Below are positions 51,303-63,368 of a stretch of DNA of 64,000 nt, in pieces. Numbering within the stretch: position 1 is the stretch's first letter; the number at the start of each line of letters is the position of its first letter. Both the position numbers and the translations under genes were made by a program. Source of the stretch: Linnemannia hyalina (taxonomy: Eukaryota > Mortierellomycota > Mortierellomycetes > Mortierellales > Mortierellaceae); assembly GCA_019671135.1 (NCBI GenBank), contig JAHRHY010000021.1, positions 124,001-188,000 of the forward strand, given 5' to 3'. The notes beneath the pieces are model-generated. The model was given only the letters and a program-made list of their open reading frames with translations, did not search any database and had not been told where the DNA came from.

Positions 51303-54300
51303 ATGCATCGACGCTACAAGGATCAAAGTGCGGCAGAGAGTTCCGCTAAACAGCAGCGAACTTTTGCCGAAGGACAGGAAAGCTCGGGCATGAGCTCGTA
51401 TGACCAGGCCGAGTCTAGCTTGAAACCTGTCCGACTCGCAGCCACGGATCCGTTGGCCTCGCACGAGTTCCAGGTTGCTCATGATGAACACGGCGGAATG
51501 CGCCAAAAGGAACATCCATTTCCCTCTCTTGGTAAGTTGTATTATCCCATTTGTTAGTGAACACGAGGGCTAACAGTTGACGTTGTAGGCAAAATGTGTA
51601 TGTGCAGTTGAAAAGGGAGGCGCGTATTAAGCGAAGAGCTTTTGGCCAATGGTGACGCGTCAAATGATGAAAACCCATTAGAGACTAACAGTTGTTTCAC
51701 ATCACATCCGGTTCCGCATTGTGTCTTATTCTCGCAAGCAGCTGATACCGGTGCCCTTCCTGAGGATAGTATCCATACTGTACCCTCGCCCTTGGCCACA
51801 CAAGGAAATACTCGTGAACAGTAAGACATTTCGCATATCTCTGCACCTTGTTGATTGTGCATCTATATGCAATAGCTTAGCAACTCATCATGGCGCCTCA
51901 CTTATTTTCATACATAGTGGGGGCAGCAGCCATACCGGAGATTCAGTGACTTCTTCAAATGCTAAGTAAGCATTGACAACACAGCCTACTAAAACGCGTG
52001 ATGATCTACTGTAATCATATTTATATACTTATGACAAAAAACTAACCAATTTCTCTTCTATGCAATGCTCTCGATCACCCTTCATTATTCTTTAACAGTG
52101 ATGTAGTTCATTACGAGCCTTCAACTGCGGACTCTCAACCCGGAGAGATAGCTGTACCTCAACCCATCCCTCCAGCACATGTCGAAACTGAGTCTGCTCA
52201 AAGCACTCCCACCGATCCGCTTCACTTCCCTTCGTCCTCCAAGGCTCTTACTGCCACTTCCTCTGAAATAGGCCCTGCGCCAACCCTCGAGTCTGCCGCT
52301 CCTCAGCTTTCCGGATCTTCTAAGAAAATGACAGCATGGTACGGCATGGAGGTCCCCGACAACGATGATCCCGCGAGTCCCAAGAAGGCTAGTCCCTTCT
52401 CGCTCGGATTGGGATACAAGGAGCACAAGAAAGCTGCCCTTGCTGCCACTAATGCGTCCCCCAGGGACCCTGTCATGGCTAGCAGCCCCGCCCTCTCATC
52501 GACTGCAGGTCCTTTGACTGGTTCCTTTGCGTCAGCCAACCCTGCGAGTATTCAGCCTCTGAGACCCGAGGTTGCAAGCAACGTAGCTGCTCTTCGCTCT
52601 CTTTCGTTCTCACCCAGCCAGGATCGACCTGTTCATATCCAGGAGACCATGCATGCACCGAAGCATCATACGGCAGCCGCATCTACTGCAACTAGTGTTG
52701 CTCATGAGAATGCACCTGCGCCTTCTGTTGCTCCCTCATCCACCGCTCCAGTTTCGGATCCGTTGATTTCAGCCACCACTGAATCTCCTTCGACCCGAGC
52801 TCCCGTTTTGACAACTCCCACCAGGCCAAGAGCACCAAAGGCGCACTACTTGTCGAAAGCAGGTTCTTTCAAGCAGCGCATCTCCTCGTCGCCCAGGTTC
52901 TCCAAGGCGTTCAGGAACATGCCTGCCAACCTGAGGCGATCGCATGTGCCCACAGGGCCAGTCGTCATGAAGGCACCTCCCGCACCCGCTGAGAAGCTTC
53001 CTGGAGCCTTCCCAGACTCGCCGGTCGTTGCTCCTGCTGATACTCCTGCTGATACTTCTGCTGATACTCCTGCTGATACTCCTGCTACTGCACGTTTGAC
53101 TACCCCATCTGTGGTCCCTGTCTACTCGACCCCTACTGCAAGCAACGAGAACCTCCCTATATTTGTCAGGCCGGACGAGTCCACCGCTGGAGCAGCGCAT
53201 GTTCTAGACTCTAAGGCCGTGGTTCCAGCCTTTTCGACGCCTACTTTGAGACACAGCGATCTCCCTACCACTGTTGCTGCCCCCGCTATTACTTCACACC
53301 CTGTCGCCGAGGAGAGCACCCCTGCTTCGAAATCGGCTATTGCAACAGCGGCTACTGCAGTTGCTGCAGCCGCGGCTGGTGTGTTCCATATGCTGAGCGA
53401 TCACTCAGGACACCCCGCCGTGACCCCAGGTACCAAAGAGACTGACGCTGCCACCGACACCGCTCCTGCTGCCAAGGCAACGACACTGCCTGTGAAGCAC
53501 TCGACCGCTGCGGCCCTCAAGGCTCCCAAGAAGGACTTGTCTCTCTTCGATGAGGAAGAGGGTACCTATCCCCGTGGCGATGAGGAAGTTAAGATGGAGA
53601 ATCCTGCGCACCCAGCTGTGGTTGAGGATGTTATTGAGGTCAAAGAGTTCCCAAAGGCGGCTTTCGCTGCTCTTGCTGTCCCTGCTATCGTGGCTGCTAC
53701 CCTCCCCGAGCACCACTCGACTGCCGCGGCACTCAAGAAGCCCAAGAAGGATCTGTCATTGTATGATGAGGAGGAGAGCACCTACCCTCGTGATGACGGA
53801 GATGACATGCACGAGAATCCTCGCAATCCTTCTGTGATCCATGATGTTATGGAGGTCGACAAGCTCCCAAAAGAGACTTTCGCCGCTCTCGCTGTCCCTG
53901 CTGTCATGGCTGCTGACCACCCCGAGCACCACTCGACTGCTGCCGCTCTCAAAATGCCCAAGAAGGATCTGTCATTGTATGATGAGGAGGAGAGCACCTA
54001 CCCTCGCGGCGACGGAGCTATCATGCACGAGAATCCTCCCCATCCCTCTGTGGTCCATGATGTTATGGAGGTCAACAAGCTCCCAAAAGAGGCTTTCGCT
54101 GCTCTCGCTGTCCCTGCTGTCATGGCTGCTACCCACCCCGAGCACCACTCGACTGCTGCCGCTCTCAAGAAGCCCAAGAAGGATCTGTCATTGTATGATG
54201 AGGAGGAGAGCACCTACCCTCGCGGCGACGGAGCTATCATGCACGAGAATCCTCCCCATCCCTCTGTGGTCCATGATGTTATGGAGGTCAACAAGTTCCC

Positions 54301-57300
54301 AAAAGAGGCTTTCGCTGCTCTCGCTGTCCCTGCTGTCATAGCTGCTACCCACCCCGAGCACCACTCGACTGCTGCGGCCCTCAAGGCTCCCAAGAAGGAC
54401 TTGTCTCTCTACGATGAGGAAGAGGGTACCTATCCCCGTGGCGATGAGGAAGTTAAGATGGAGAATCCTGCGCACCCAGCTGTGGTTGAGGATGTTATTG
54501 AGGTCAAAGAGTTCCCAAAGGCGGCTTTCGCTGCTCTCGCTGTCCCTGCTATCGTGGCTGCTACCCTCCCCGAGCACCACTCGACTGCCGCGGCACTCAA
54601 GAAGCCCAAGAAGGATCTGTCATTGTATGATGAGGAGGAGAGTACCTACCCTCGTGATGACGGAGATGACATGCACGAGAATCCTCGCAATCCTTCTGTG
54701 ATCCATGATGTTATGGAGGTCGACAAGCTCCCAAAAGAGACTTTCGCTGCTCTCGCTGTCCCTGCTGTCATGGCTGCTGACCACCCCGAGCACCACTCGA
54801 CTGCCGCGGCACTCAAGAAGCCCAAGAAGGACTTCTCGTTGTATGATGAGGAGGAGAGCACTTACCCTCGTGGTGATGAGGCTGACCAGCATGAGAACCC
54901 TGCTCACCTGCCTGGAGTTAAGGATATTGTGGAAGCCACGGCTGCCCCTGTGGTAATGGGTGGAACTCGCCGAGGTTCTCAGTCGGGTATGAAAGAAAAG
55001 GTCAAAGGGGTCTTCAGTGGATTTCATATGCCCATGATGGGTCACAAGAAGGATGAGAAGGACGCCGAGGTTGGAGCCACTACAACGACCACCACGTCCC
55101 CCACAGATCTTAAACCTGCGATGGCTGGTGCGGTAGCGGTGCCTGTTGCAGCGACCATCGCAGCTGCCTTGCGCGACACTCCTGGTAAATAAGAAGTTAG
55201 AAAAAAAAATATATGTTGGATAATGCTTTACATTACCAAAGCGTTGTCTGACCACCACGATATCGGTATCTTTTTGTTTTTCTGCATGTTTTTCAATAGA
55301 AGATGAGCCGTTCATCGAGCCGCCTCACCACAGGTTGGCATGGGGCTCTGTGGTGACCACGAAGCCACTTTTTCGCAAGCCAGCGGCGCCATTGATAGAT
55401 GAAGAAAAGACGACCCTGATCTCTGCCAGGAAGCTGGAGCCCTTGTCGGTGTTGCCGCCCTCAGGCAGTGTGTTGGAGGCGGACAAGGCGACCTCGATCT
55501 CTGCCAAGAAGTTGGAGCCCTTGTCGGTATTGCCGCCCTCTGGCAGTGTGATGGTGACGGACAAGGCGACAACGACTGAGCCTGCGCATTCTTCACATGA
55601 GGTCACTTCTCATCCTCATGTTGGAGATGCAGTACCTGTTGTCATTGCTGCCGCTACTGCTGTTCTCACCACAACAGCAACGACGATGGCTATGAAGAGG
55701 GAGATATCGGATATGGGAACAAGCACGCACCATCCTACCGTTGCAGCAACTGAGGAGCATCCTACCACCGCCGCCGCCGCCGCTGCACACCCAACCGTCA
55801 CTTCTAGCGTTGCCGATGCCACAGGCGGTGTCGCCCCTGTGCCTGTCACACCCGTTACAACAGCGTCGACAACCGAATATGCTCACCCCACAGAAACAGA
55901 AGCTCACCCAACCCCCGTTTCTGACTCGTTCAAGACCAAGGCGTCTTTCTTGGCCGCCGCGGTAGCTGCTCCTCTGGTTGCTGCAAAGGACAGGATCACT
56001 CATCGTCACGATGGCTCTGCAACCCCTAAGACTGCCGCAACTACCGCAACTACCACGGCAGTGGATCCAGACATCACAACACCACATGTGACTACTGCAG
56101 CTCCTCATGCAACTACAACAACGTCTCATACTACCACATCTCCCACATCCAAGGCCGCTCTCTTGGCTGCTGCTGTTACCGCTCCTTTGGTAGCAGCAAG
56201 GGACAAGCTTATTGGTCACCACCGTGACGACAAAGCCACTCAAACTACAACTCCAGCCACTAGGGCTGTCCCAAGTTCTGGTCTCCATGCGTCGAAGGGG
56301 GCTTCAGTCGAGGTACCCAAGGAACAGACGGTCGTCGAAAAGAAGGTCATCGGAAAGGCACCAGAGGATATTGCGTCCAAGATCCCTCATAACGACGACG
56401 AGGAGGTGGTTATGGTCGAGACTATCACCACAAAGACCGTCACCACCATGCCGCCGACCCGTACGCATGTTTATGAGCCTGGTGGTGCTACTGTTGCGGA
56501 TACTGAGAAGCCTGTTGAGGATGCGCATACGGAGGTCGATAATACTGAGACACACTCCGCCAGGCATGTTGGGGTCAGCCCCGTCGAGGCCAAGCATGTC
56601 GAAGCCGCCAAGCCTGTTGAGGTCGATCACACGAAAGGCAAGCATGAGCCAAGCTCTACCAACTCGGTCGTCGCGGCTGTCACGGGTGCTGCCTCTGCCG
56701 TTGCCGCAGTCCTCTCTGGCAGAAGGCACTCGACTGTTTTTAACACTAATAAGACCGTCGCTGAGAAGGCCCACGAGGTGGCGCCTGCGACTGCTACTGT
56801 GCCCCACGACGCTAATGAGGATATCACGACGATGACACCTGCGAGCCCTACCTCGACTACCGGTGTTGAACCTTCTGCCCATACGCATGTTGTCAGCCCC
56901 GTTGTTGGAACCCATGTCACCAAGGCCGAGGAGACTATTGCTGCTGCTGTGCCAGTTTCTGCAGCTACTGCCGACTCGACTACTCACCCTGTCGATAGGC
57001 AATATACGGAGGCTACGTCTGTCACGCCTGAGGAGGCTGTTATTGGAGAGGTCCCCGGAACGGCCGCGTCAGCTGTTCCTCACAAGCATGATGAAGATGA
57101 TGAGGACGATGAGGATGTAGCTACCACCACGGAGGATTCACCCGCCATGGATGCCAAGGGCAAGCATGTCGATCGTCTCCCTGTTGTCGCAGCGGCTGTT
57201 ACTCCCGTTGTCGTCGAAACAGCACCCGAGCCTGACGTTGCTGCCACAGAGATCGGGACCAAGGAGGCTGAGAAAGAGAAGAAGAAGCAGGAAAAGCTGG

Positions 57301-58766
57301 CCAAGAAGGAGGCAAAGAAAGAGGCCAAGAAGAACCAGGTCCCCCTAACGACCAAGATCAACAAGTTCACCGGTGCAGGTATTGCCGCTGCTGCCGCTGC
57401 TGCTGCGAATTACAAGGACCGTCTGCCAGGCCACTCTATGCCGGCCATCCAAGTCACAGAGGAGGATGTCAAGAAGCCATCTATGCCTGTGGTTGCCGCC
57501 CCGCTGTTGACCATGACGGAGGATGACGTCGAGAAGCCAGAGATCCCAGAGGTGCCGGAACCAATTTTCACGGTGACGGAGGATGACATCGTTGTTCCTC
57601 ACCCAGTCCTCACGAAACACCCCGTCTTGACGGTCACTGAAGACGATGTCGAGTATCCTAGCCCCTTGAATGCTCCTCACCCAGTGATCCCTTACGTCGA
57701 ACCCAAGCTCGTGTCGACCTCGGCGCTCAAGGTCGCAAGCGCCCCTCGACCTACGATCCCTGCTCAGCCTGTCCAAGGCAAGGACATCAAGCTACCCAAG
57801 GTCACGATCCCCAAGATGACGGCTCCCAAGATGAAGTCCTTCAAGATGCCCACGCTGAAGAAGAAAACGTCTAAGGGCATCGCTACGACTGCTGTTACAA
57901 TTCCAGAGCCCAAGATTATGACCCATGTTATTGAGTCCGTCGAGCCTGCTGTCGTTATGGAAATCGCTGAGCCGGTGGTTGAGACTTTCACGACTCGTGT
58001 TGTGGAGCCCGTTGTTGTCCGCAAGTCACAGCCGGCCGTTGTTGAGGCCGTTGATGAAGCACCCAAGACCGTTGTTTTTGATGCTCCCAAAGCTGAAAAG
58101 GCCTCCAAGGTTGTTGAGGCACCCAAATTCACTCTCGTGGAACCACTACCAAAACCCGTGATTTTTGAGGCACCCAAGCCCTCGCCCGTCGTCATTGAGA
58201 CCCCTAAGCCAGTTGAGGTTCCCAAGTCGGTCATCGTCGAAGAGCCTCCAAAGACCGAGGTTGTCGAGGAGTCCTCACCCCCTCCAGCTCCAGTCCCGGC
58301 TCCAGTTCCAGCGGCAACAGCAGCAGCAGTACCAACACGGTCACCAGCACCAGCACCAGCTCCAGCTCCAGCTCCAGCTCCAGCTCCAGAGGTAGTCCCC
58401 ACGATCTCTACCAACGTCGATACAGTCATCCCAGAAGGATACTCAGGGGCTGTTCCCCGAGTTGGCGCGGATGAGTCGCTGGTCTGGGTCAAGAAAGTGC
58501 GCACCAAGAACGACTACTACGACTCTGATGACGAGGATGAGTTGGACGAGTTTGGGCACAGGAAGGATCGTGATGTGAGTCTGTACGTTACCCCGGGTAA
58601 CAAGACCGGTATCCAGGGTGGACATGATACAGCTGATAGTGGAGCTGATCAGCGGGTGGATAATACGTCGGAGAATCATACGAATGCAGGAATTGCGAAC
58701 TCTTCGCAGCCTAAGCAGACAATGATCGGAGGGTATAACACTCAGCCTCGTCAGTCTGCTCTTTAG
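51303..58766 (+). CDS. giant disordered repeat protein (about 2,300 residues), unknown function
   Basis: Proposed exons 51303-51531, 51739-51820, 51918-51965, 52099-55184, 55300-58766, giving 2303 residues; exons 2-3 are least certain. Almost the whole protein is Ala/Thr/Pro/Val/Glu-rich and predicted disordered by composition. From about residue 587 there are six full and one partial copies of a 72-residue unit (HSTAAALKxPKKDLSLYDEE, TYPRGD, FAALAVPAV). The part after 55300 has duplicated ISARKLEPLSVLPPSGSV blocks, paired LAAAVAAPLVAAKDR blocks, a Lys/Glu coil (EAEKEKKKQEKLAKKEAKKE), a series of TVTEDD repeats, KVTIPKMTAPKMKSFKMP, and a long Pro-Ala run. The end is more ordered: ESLVWVKKVRTKNDYYDSDD. 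No signal peptide, membrane helix or enzyme motif. A scaffold, surface or stress protein are all possible. Confidence 0.75.
53498..54965 (+). repeat. in-frame tandem repeats, 216-bp period (72 residues), 6 full + 1 partial
   Basis: Units begin with the HSTAAAL codons at 53498, 53714, 53930, 54146, 54362, 54578 and 54794, exactly 216 bp apart; the seventh diverges after about 38 codons. Units 1-2 and 5-6 are nearly identical to each other, while 3 and 4 form another close pair. So an 864-bp (four-unit) block was duplicated most recently. Period is a multiple of three, so copy-number changes keep the frame. Confidence 0.95.
58320..58395 (+). repeat. Pro-Ala hexanucleotide run (CCAGCT)n
   Basis: A run of CCAGCA/CCAGCT hexamers inside the giant gene encodes PAPAPA-type repeats; likely length-polymorphic. 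Confidence 0.85.
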
Positions 58767-59118
58767 CGCACTTTTTGATATCTTTTCTTTCGTTTTTGCA
58801 ATACATACTATTTTGATTTACACATTTGGCTGTGATGGGCATTGTTCAAGGCAACTGGCCATGTCAGCGGTTGCGTCAATTTGATATTATTACAAAGAAA
58901 AAAGAGAAAAGGCAAGTAAAATGTGTGAAAGACTACTTGGATGAAGGAGGAAAAAAGTACAGGCAAGGTAAAGCAAAACAAAACCTAAGCAAGAGGGAAA
59001 AAAATGATAAACGAAAGGAAATATATGTTGAAGCAAATGAAAAGAGAAAGTAAACAGTAATGAATAATGTACAACGCAAGGAAAGCTCTAGGACAACAAA
59101 AACTGGGGCACTGTTGTC
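58767..59118. other. convergent 3' spacer
   Basis: 352 bp between the stops of the giant gene (plus) and the pseudokinase gene (minus). A-rich on the plus strand. No gene seen. Confidence 0.5.
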
Positions 59119-60808
59119 TTAGACGTGGTTGGCGGCGCTGGAGGAAGGCCCGGCCTGGTCTGGAGGAGTCACAAGGAGATTAATGAATTCCTCCGTAGTG
59201 CTCCATGTCGCTGAGGGATTTCCAGGTGCAGCGGCAGCAGCCTTGGCAGCGTTCTTCTTGTTCCTTCTTCTCTTGGTCTTGGCGCCTTCGTCCTGGTCCT
59301 GCTTGTCGTCAGATCGCTTCTTTCCAGACAAATGCCGGCGGAGATTCAAGGCCCTGTCTTGCATTTGTTGGTCGCCATCAAGACAATGCAAGCGGAATAA
59401 CTATTGAATAGCCGAATACTTACTGGGGTCGGGTGACAGGAGTGCCCGCAGCAGGTTCTGGAACTCTTTTGAGAGGGTATCGATCTCTTTACCGAGAACC
59501 GCATAATGGCTATCAAAAAAGGAGGGTAAGGAAATGATTTCAATGCCAGCAAACCAGACGGCTAGAAACCGAAGTCAAAGTCACATCATGGACATGCAAA
59601 AAAAAAGGGGAAAAAAACCAGAAAGGTCATATCTACTTACGTCTTCTTCGTGAACGTTGGCTTCTTCCCGATAAGGGTCCGGTAGACCAGGACGCCGAAG
59701 GCCCAAGCATCTGCTGCCTTCCCGTAACGGCGAGGGGGTGTGTGGCGCTCTGGTGGCATGTAAGCCAGGGTGCCCCAGCTGTCACTAGAAAAACGTCGCT
59801 GTAAGATACATAAAAGCATGAGTGTGTTGTCCTGCACTCAATTCATTGCTAACGGTGATGAAAAACTTTCGCTGTCAAACTTGCATATGAACACTTACCA
59901 CAAACCCATATCTCTGCTGTACTGCTTGGCGAGGCCGAAATCGTTCAGCATAATCGCGTCGTCTTCCCTCAGGAGGATGCTTGAAGGCTGCAAACAGCCG
60001 TGGACCATATCTTTCGAGTGCATGTATGCCAACACCTTTGCAACCTGGGCGAAAAGGCCGCGAGCCTCATCTTCGGTCAGTTTGCCGATACGGTTGCTCT
60101 CCAAGACGTACTTTAGGCTCTATAAAAACGCGATTGAGACCGTTTGTTATTGATCTTGAACAAGAACTTGGACAATGGAGATCATCAAAGGAAGTTTTTT
60201 TTCCCACAGAAAGCATCAAAACTGATTATTGAAGATTGATTTTTTTTTTACCCTCTTTACACAGATTGGCGCCAATTGGCAGAGATACCCTTCGTGCTGG
60301 AAGGTGGGCAACGTAAGTAGAACACGCTGGGGCAGGAGTGAAGCCTTAACCGTGTTGTCTGTGGTATACTATTAATTGGAACGAGTGTCAGAAGAATGGA
60401 GCGCATGTTAGTTTTTTTACTCATTGATTCGAGCTATACTACAACAAGGCAAACTCGCGAATGTATTTTGCGCTGTTATTGTTTCAAACGTGGCGCGGTC
60501 AACTTACCATGTCCAGATACTGAGGATACATGGCCATGATGACCTGGTGACCCAAGGGATCACTGACTTGAAAGACTGTTCCTGTCTCTCCTTCTCCCAG
60601 CTTCTTGATAACTCTGTATTGATTTTTGGTGTTGTATATTGTGTTCAGGGACGAGGAGTTGAGCGAGGAAAGAAAGGTTAAGAAGACAAAGACCTGAGTG
60701 GTCGAAAGAAAGGAGAGGGGAAGAAGTAAGATAGTAAGGAAGGATGAGGAAGAAAGAAGAAAAGGAGGACTCGAGTAAAAAACAAACGTCAAATTGGTGG
60801 CCGCCCAT
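59119..60808 (-). CDS. protein-kinase-fold protein, predicted pseudokinase
   Basis: Exons 60808-60788 (start tentative), 60693-60508, 60368-60252, 60119-59899, 59784-59641, 59509-59424, 59357-59119; 337 residues. The Gly loop is YRVIKKLGEGETGTVFQV, but the strand that should carry the ATP-binding Lys reads HQVIMAMYPQYL, with no Lys. The catalytic loop HRDLKPxN is MVHGCLQPSSIL (148-157): the Asp, Lys and Asn are all replaced. DFG is kept (LNDFGLAKQ, D168), as are the activation-segment end GTLAYMPPERH and the DxWxxG helix (YGKAADAWAFGVLVYR). The C-terminal lobe ends LLRALLSPDP-NRALNLRRHL, then a basic tail (KTKRRRNKKNAAKAAAAAPG). Most likely a catalytically dead scaffold or regulator. Helix count and tail suggest CAMK-like ancestry, which I hold loosely. 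The last intron's acceptor is AAG. Confidence 0.75.
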
Positions 60809-61734
60809 CTTGCCACCCTCAAACACATGTGCAGAGAAAGGCAGACGCCATGATGAACGGTGATGTTCAAAGACAAGTTGAATGAAACGGACATGCACAA
60901 GGGCAGCCGTGCGTCATTCTTCGTACAAAAAAAAGAAAAAGAGTTAAATGAATTCCTCTATGCCACTTTGCCACTTTACTACCCTGCTTCTTCCCACGGT
61001 CTGCCTAAGTGCCTCCCTATCCCCTGCCAACGTCCTCGTTTTTTTGTCTTTGTCTCCCTTTATTCCCTTTCCCTTCCTCTTCAATTCCCCTCATACCCCC
61101 TCAAACTTCCTCCTCTCTCCCAGGAACCTCGCTAACAGCAACAGGAACTAAAAGGGAGGTGCAATGATGCTTGTAGTTTCGGATACCCTTTGCTTCTTTT
61201 CTTCCAGAACTCCCCTTTGAATTCATTCCCGGGGTCTCTACCGTCATAGGGCTAGTAACCACTCAACTCTCATTCACGTCTTTCCCCTTTCATTGCGTCT
61301 ATATCAGCCCTTCAGCAGCTATCTTCGCCCTAAAGTCAAGCTCTTGTGTTTGCACGCTGGTCATGCATTGGCGGCCGCTATTCTTTTTAGGGGTGGGTGT
61401 CGGAGGATAAACCGTAGATAGCTGGAAGAAGACAACAAACTGGGGAAAATTAGTCGCGTCTAAGAGAGCGATGAAGGCGTTGGCTTGCTGTGTTGAAAGC
61501 GACGTAGCCTTGGCGCTTTAGATGAAGATGAGTAGGAAATACTGGATGGGTTGCCTGTAAGTCTTGGGTCAAAGAATAAAAATTGTACCTATGTGTGCCA
61601 GAACGAGTGTGTGAGTTCCTGTGTGTCAGTCCTTGAGTCTTGTAGTTGTGCATTACAGACCGAGAGAAGCACAAAGCGGAGACCTTGCCTTTTCCGGCGG
61701 GGGCATGATTGCATTGACCTGTAGCAATCGCAGC
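60809..61734. other. spacer, no gene seen
   Basis: Pseudokinase 5' flank. The plus strand from about 60940 to 61130 is C/T-rich with many stop-free but low-complexity codons. A NotI site occurs at 61371-61378. No gene recognised. Confidence 0.5.
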
Positions 61735-62120
61735 ATATGCACGCCAAGCAGTTGACATGCTTTTCCTCCTTTCAGCGAGCCATGACAGCAACCACCCAGA
61801 ACTTGGGAACAGGATCAGTCGCTTTGCCACCCTCCAAGACGCCATCGCCTACACAAGCGTCTCCAGGGCATGGGCACAGGACTGCCTCCCCTTTATTTAG
61901 TACTCTGTTGACTGCAACAATTTTTCCCACAGCAACATCAGCTCCGGCTTTGATATCGTCGTTGTGAAACTCGCCCACCGTATCCGGGTCTTGGTGAAGG
62001 AGGGCACTGTACATTTGCGGGAGTTGTCGATTACGATGACGATTTTGAAGTTTCATTATACCACGGCGCTGGACTTTGTGGCCGAGGACCTCTCCTTCCT
62101 CATCTGCAGTATCATTACCG
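61735..62120 (+). pseudogene. F-box protein relic, N-terminal part
   Basis: One plus-strand frame reads FATLQDAIAYTSVSRAWAQD, then CLPFI, a stop, and YSVDCNNFSHSNISSGFDIV, VVKLAHRIRVLVKEG. The L-x-D-A-x-AYT-x-VSRAW pattern is the second half of an F-box as found in large families of such proteins in early-diverging fungi, followed by the usual W-x-x-(I/V)-D beta-strand; here the Trp codon appears to have become TAG. The leading LP-x-E part is absent or decayed. It is not close to the two F-box genes at 5.9-11.9 kb. Confidence 0.5.
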
Positions 62121-62519
62121 CCCTCCGCCCTGATCGGACTGATTCCCAACCAACAAAATTCGTCTCCAGGATACCTGATGCACTTTCCAAATCTCAAAGC
62201 CTCGTCTACATCAGCATCCGAGTCCGAGCCGCGGTTCGTCCTCCCCTTGGAGCTGCACACGGTTGACAGAATTCAACCTATATACTCGCATATGATGGAT
62301 ATTGGTATTGCGGGAAATAAGGCGTGGAACTGCTAGGACTTGCGGACACTCAGGACGGGAATCAAGGGTCTGGACACCAAGGAGTGCATGTTGCGCGCGC
62401 GACCGATCTCTGGAGGACTGGGTAGAGGAAGCATATACTGGCGAGACGCGGACAGTCCAATATCTGGCTTTTGGACGGTAATGGCAATGGCAATGGTACG
62501 AATGATCCGAATCTTTTTT

Positions 62520-62698
62520 TTTTGGGGCCCAGATGTTAGCGGCGATGAAGGCGGGGACGGCCCTGCCTTCTGGTGTCGTGCTGCTAGACGATGACTATTG
62601 CTTTTCGATCGAGGCACGCGTCGGCCGCCATCTGTTGCGGTTCGAGAAACTGAAGAGTGTTGGACTCGGTTACAAGAGCTGGCATCCTTACTAGATAA
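62520..62698 (+). pseudogene. F-box/LRR relic, possible C-terminal piece
   Basis: A frame ending FSIEARVGRHLLRFEKLKSV, GLGYKSWHPY before a stop. The cadence is leucine-rich-repeat-like, and it lies 400 bp downstream of the F-box relic on the same strand, so it may be the same dead gene. Weak evidence. Confidence 0.25.
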
Positions 62699-63368
62699 TT
62701 ATAGATGTTATTATTTCGACTTACTAATGCCAAATATATTGTCTACAGCACCCTCGTTAGAAGTGACAGTTTGGTGGACATTTGACATGGGAGTAATGGA
62801 TAGATCTGATGTTATAGAGTCGCCCGGTCGGCATGATCAGGTCATTTTGAAGCGAAGGAAGCGGCATGTTCATAGTGGTACCGACACGTGGGAAAAGAAA
62901 ACTCGATCGAAGTGACACCACTTTCCCAGCCTAGGAGTGCTGCGTTACCTCCCCCCCCTTTTCTCCGCCTTATTATTTTTCCCGAGTTCCATTCCCAGTT
63001 GCGTGGGTGAGTAATGTGTCCAATTGTCTTACGAACTCTGATCGGCAGTTTTGTTGCCGTCAGCGACTGAGAAACCCCAATTGCTCCATTTTCATTGCTC
63101 CTTACTTGTAGCTGTGTGAACTAAATCTCGTCCTTTTTTTTTTTTTTTTGTCTCCGCGAGCTCTTCAGGGTCCACGAAGGTTCTTATCTGGTGTCAAATG
63201 TCACCCTTTTTTCGGTTCATCCAACTCAACATCCAATTAGCACTGCAACAGTAGTACGTTTTCTCACTCATTTTTATTTCCTCAGCCAGCCTGGATCCAT
63301 TACCAATGCCGCATGTCGGTTCTGTACAATATAGAAAACAAAAAGGTTCTAACTCTCAACTATTTTCT
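62699..63368. other. spacer, no gene seen
   Basis: 3' flank of the minus-strand enoyl-CoA gene. Contains a T run near 63127-63148. Nothing coding recognised. Confidence 0.5.

Noticed and set aside
53498..54965. Regular 216-bp repeats considered as a CRISPR-like or satellite array
   Set aside because: The repeats are in frame, have no distinct spacers and lie within one long exon; they are protein repeats in a eukaryote.
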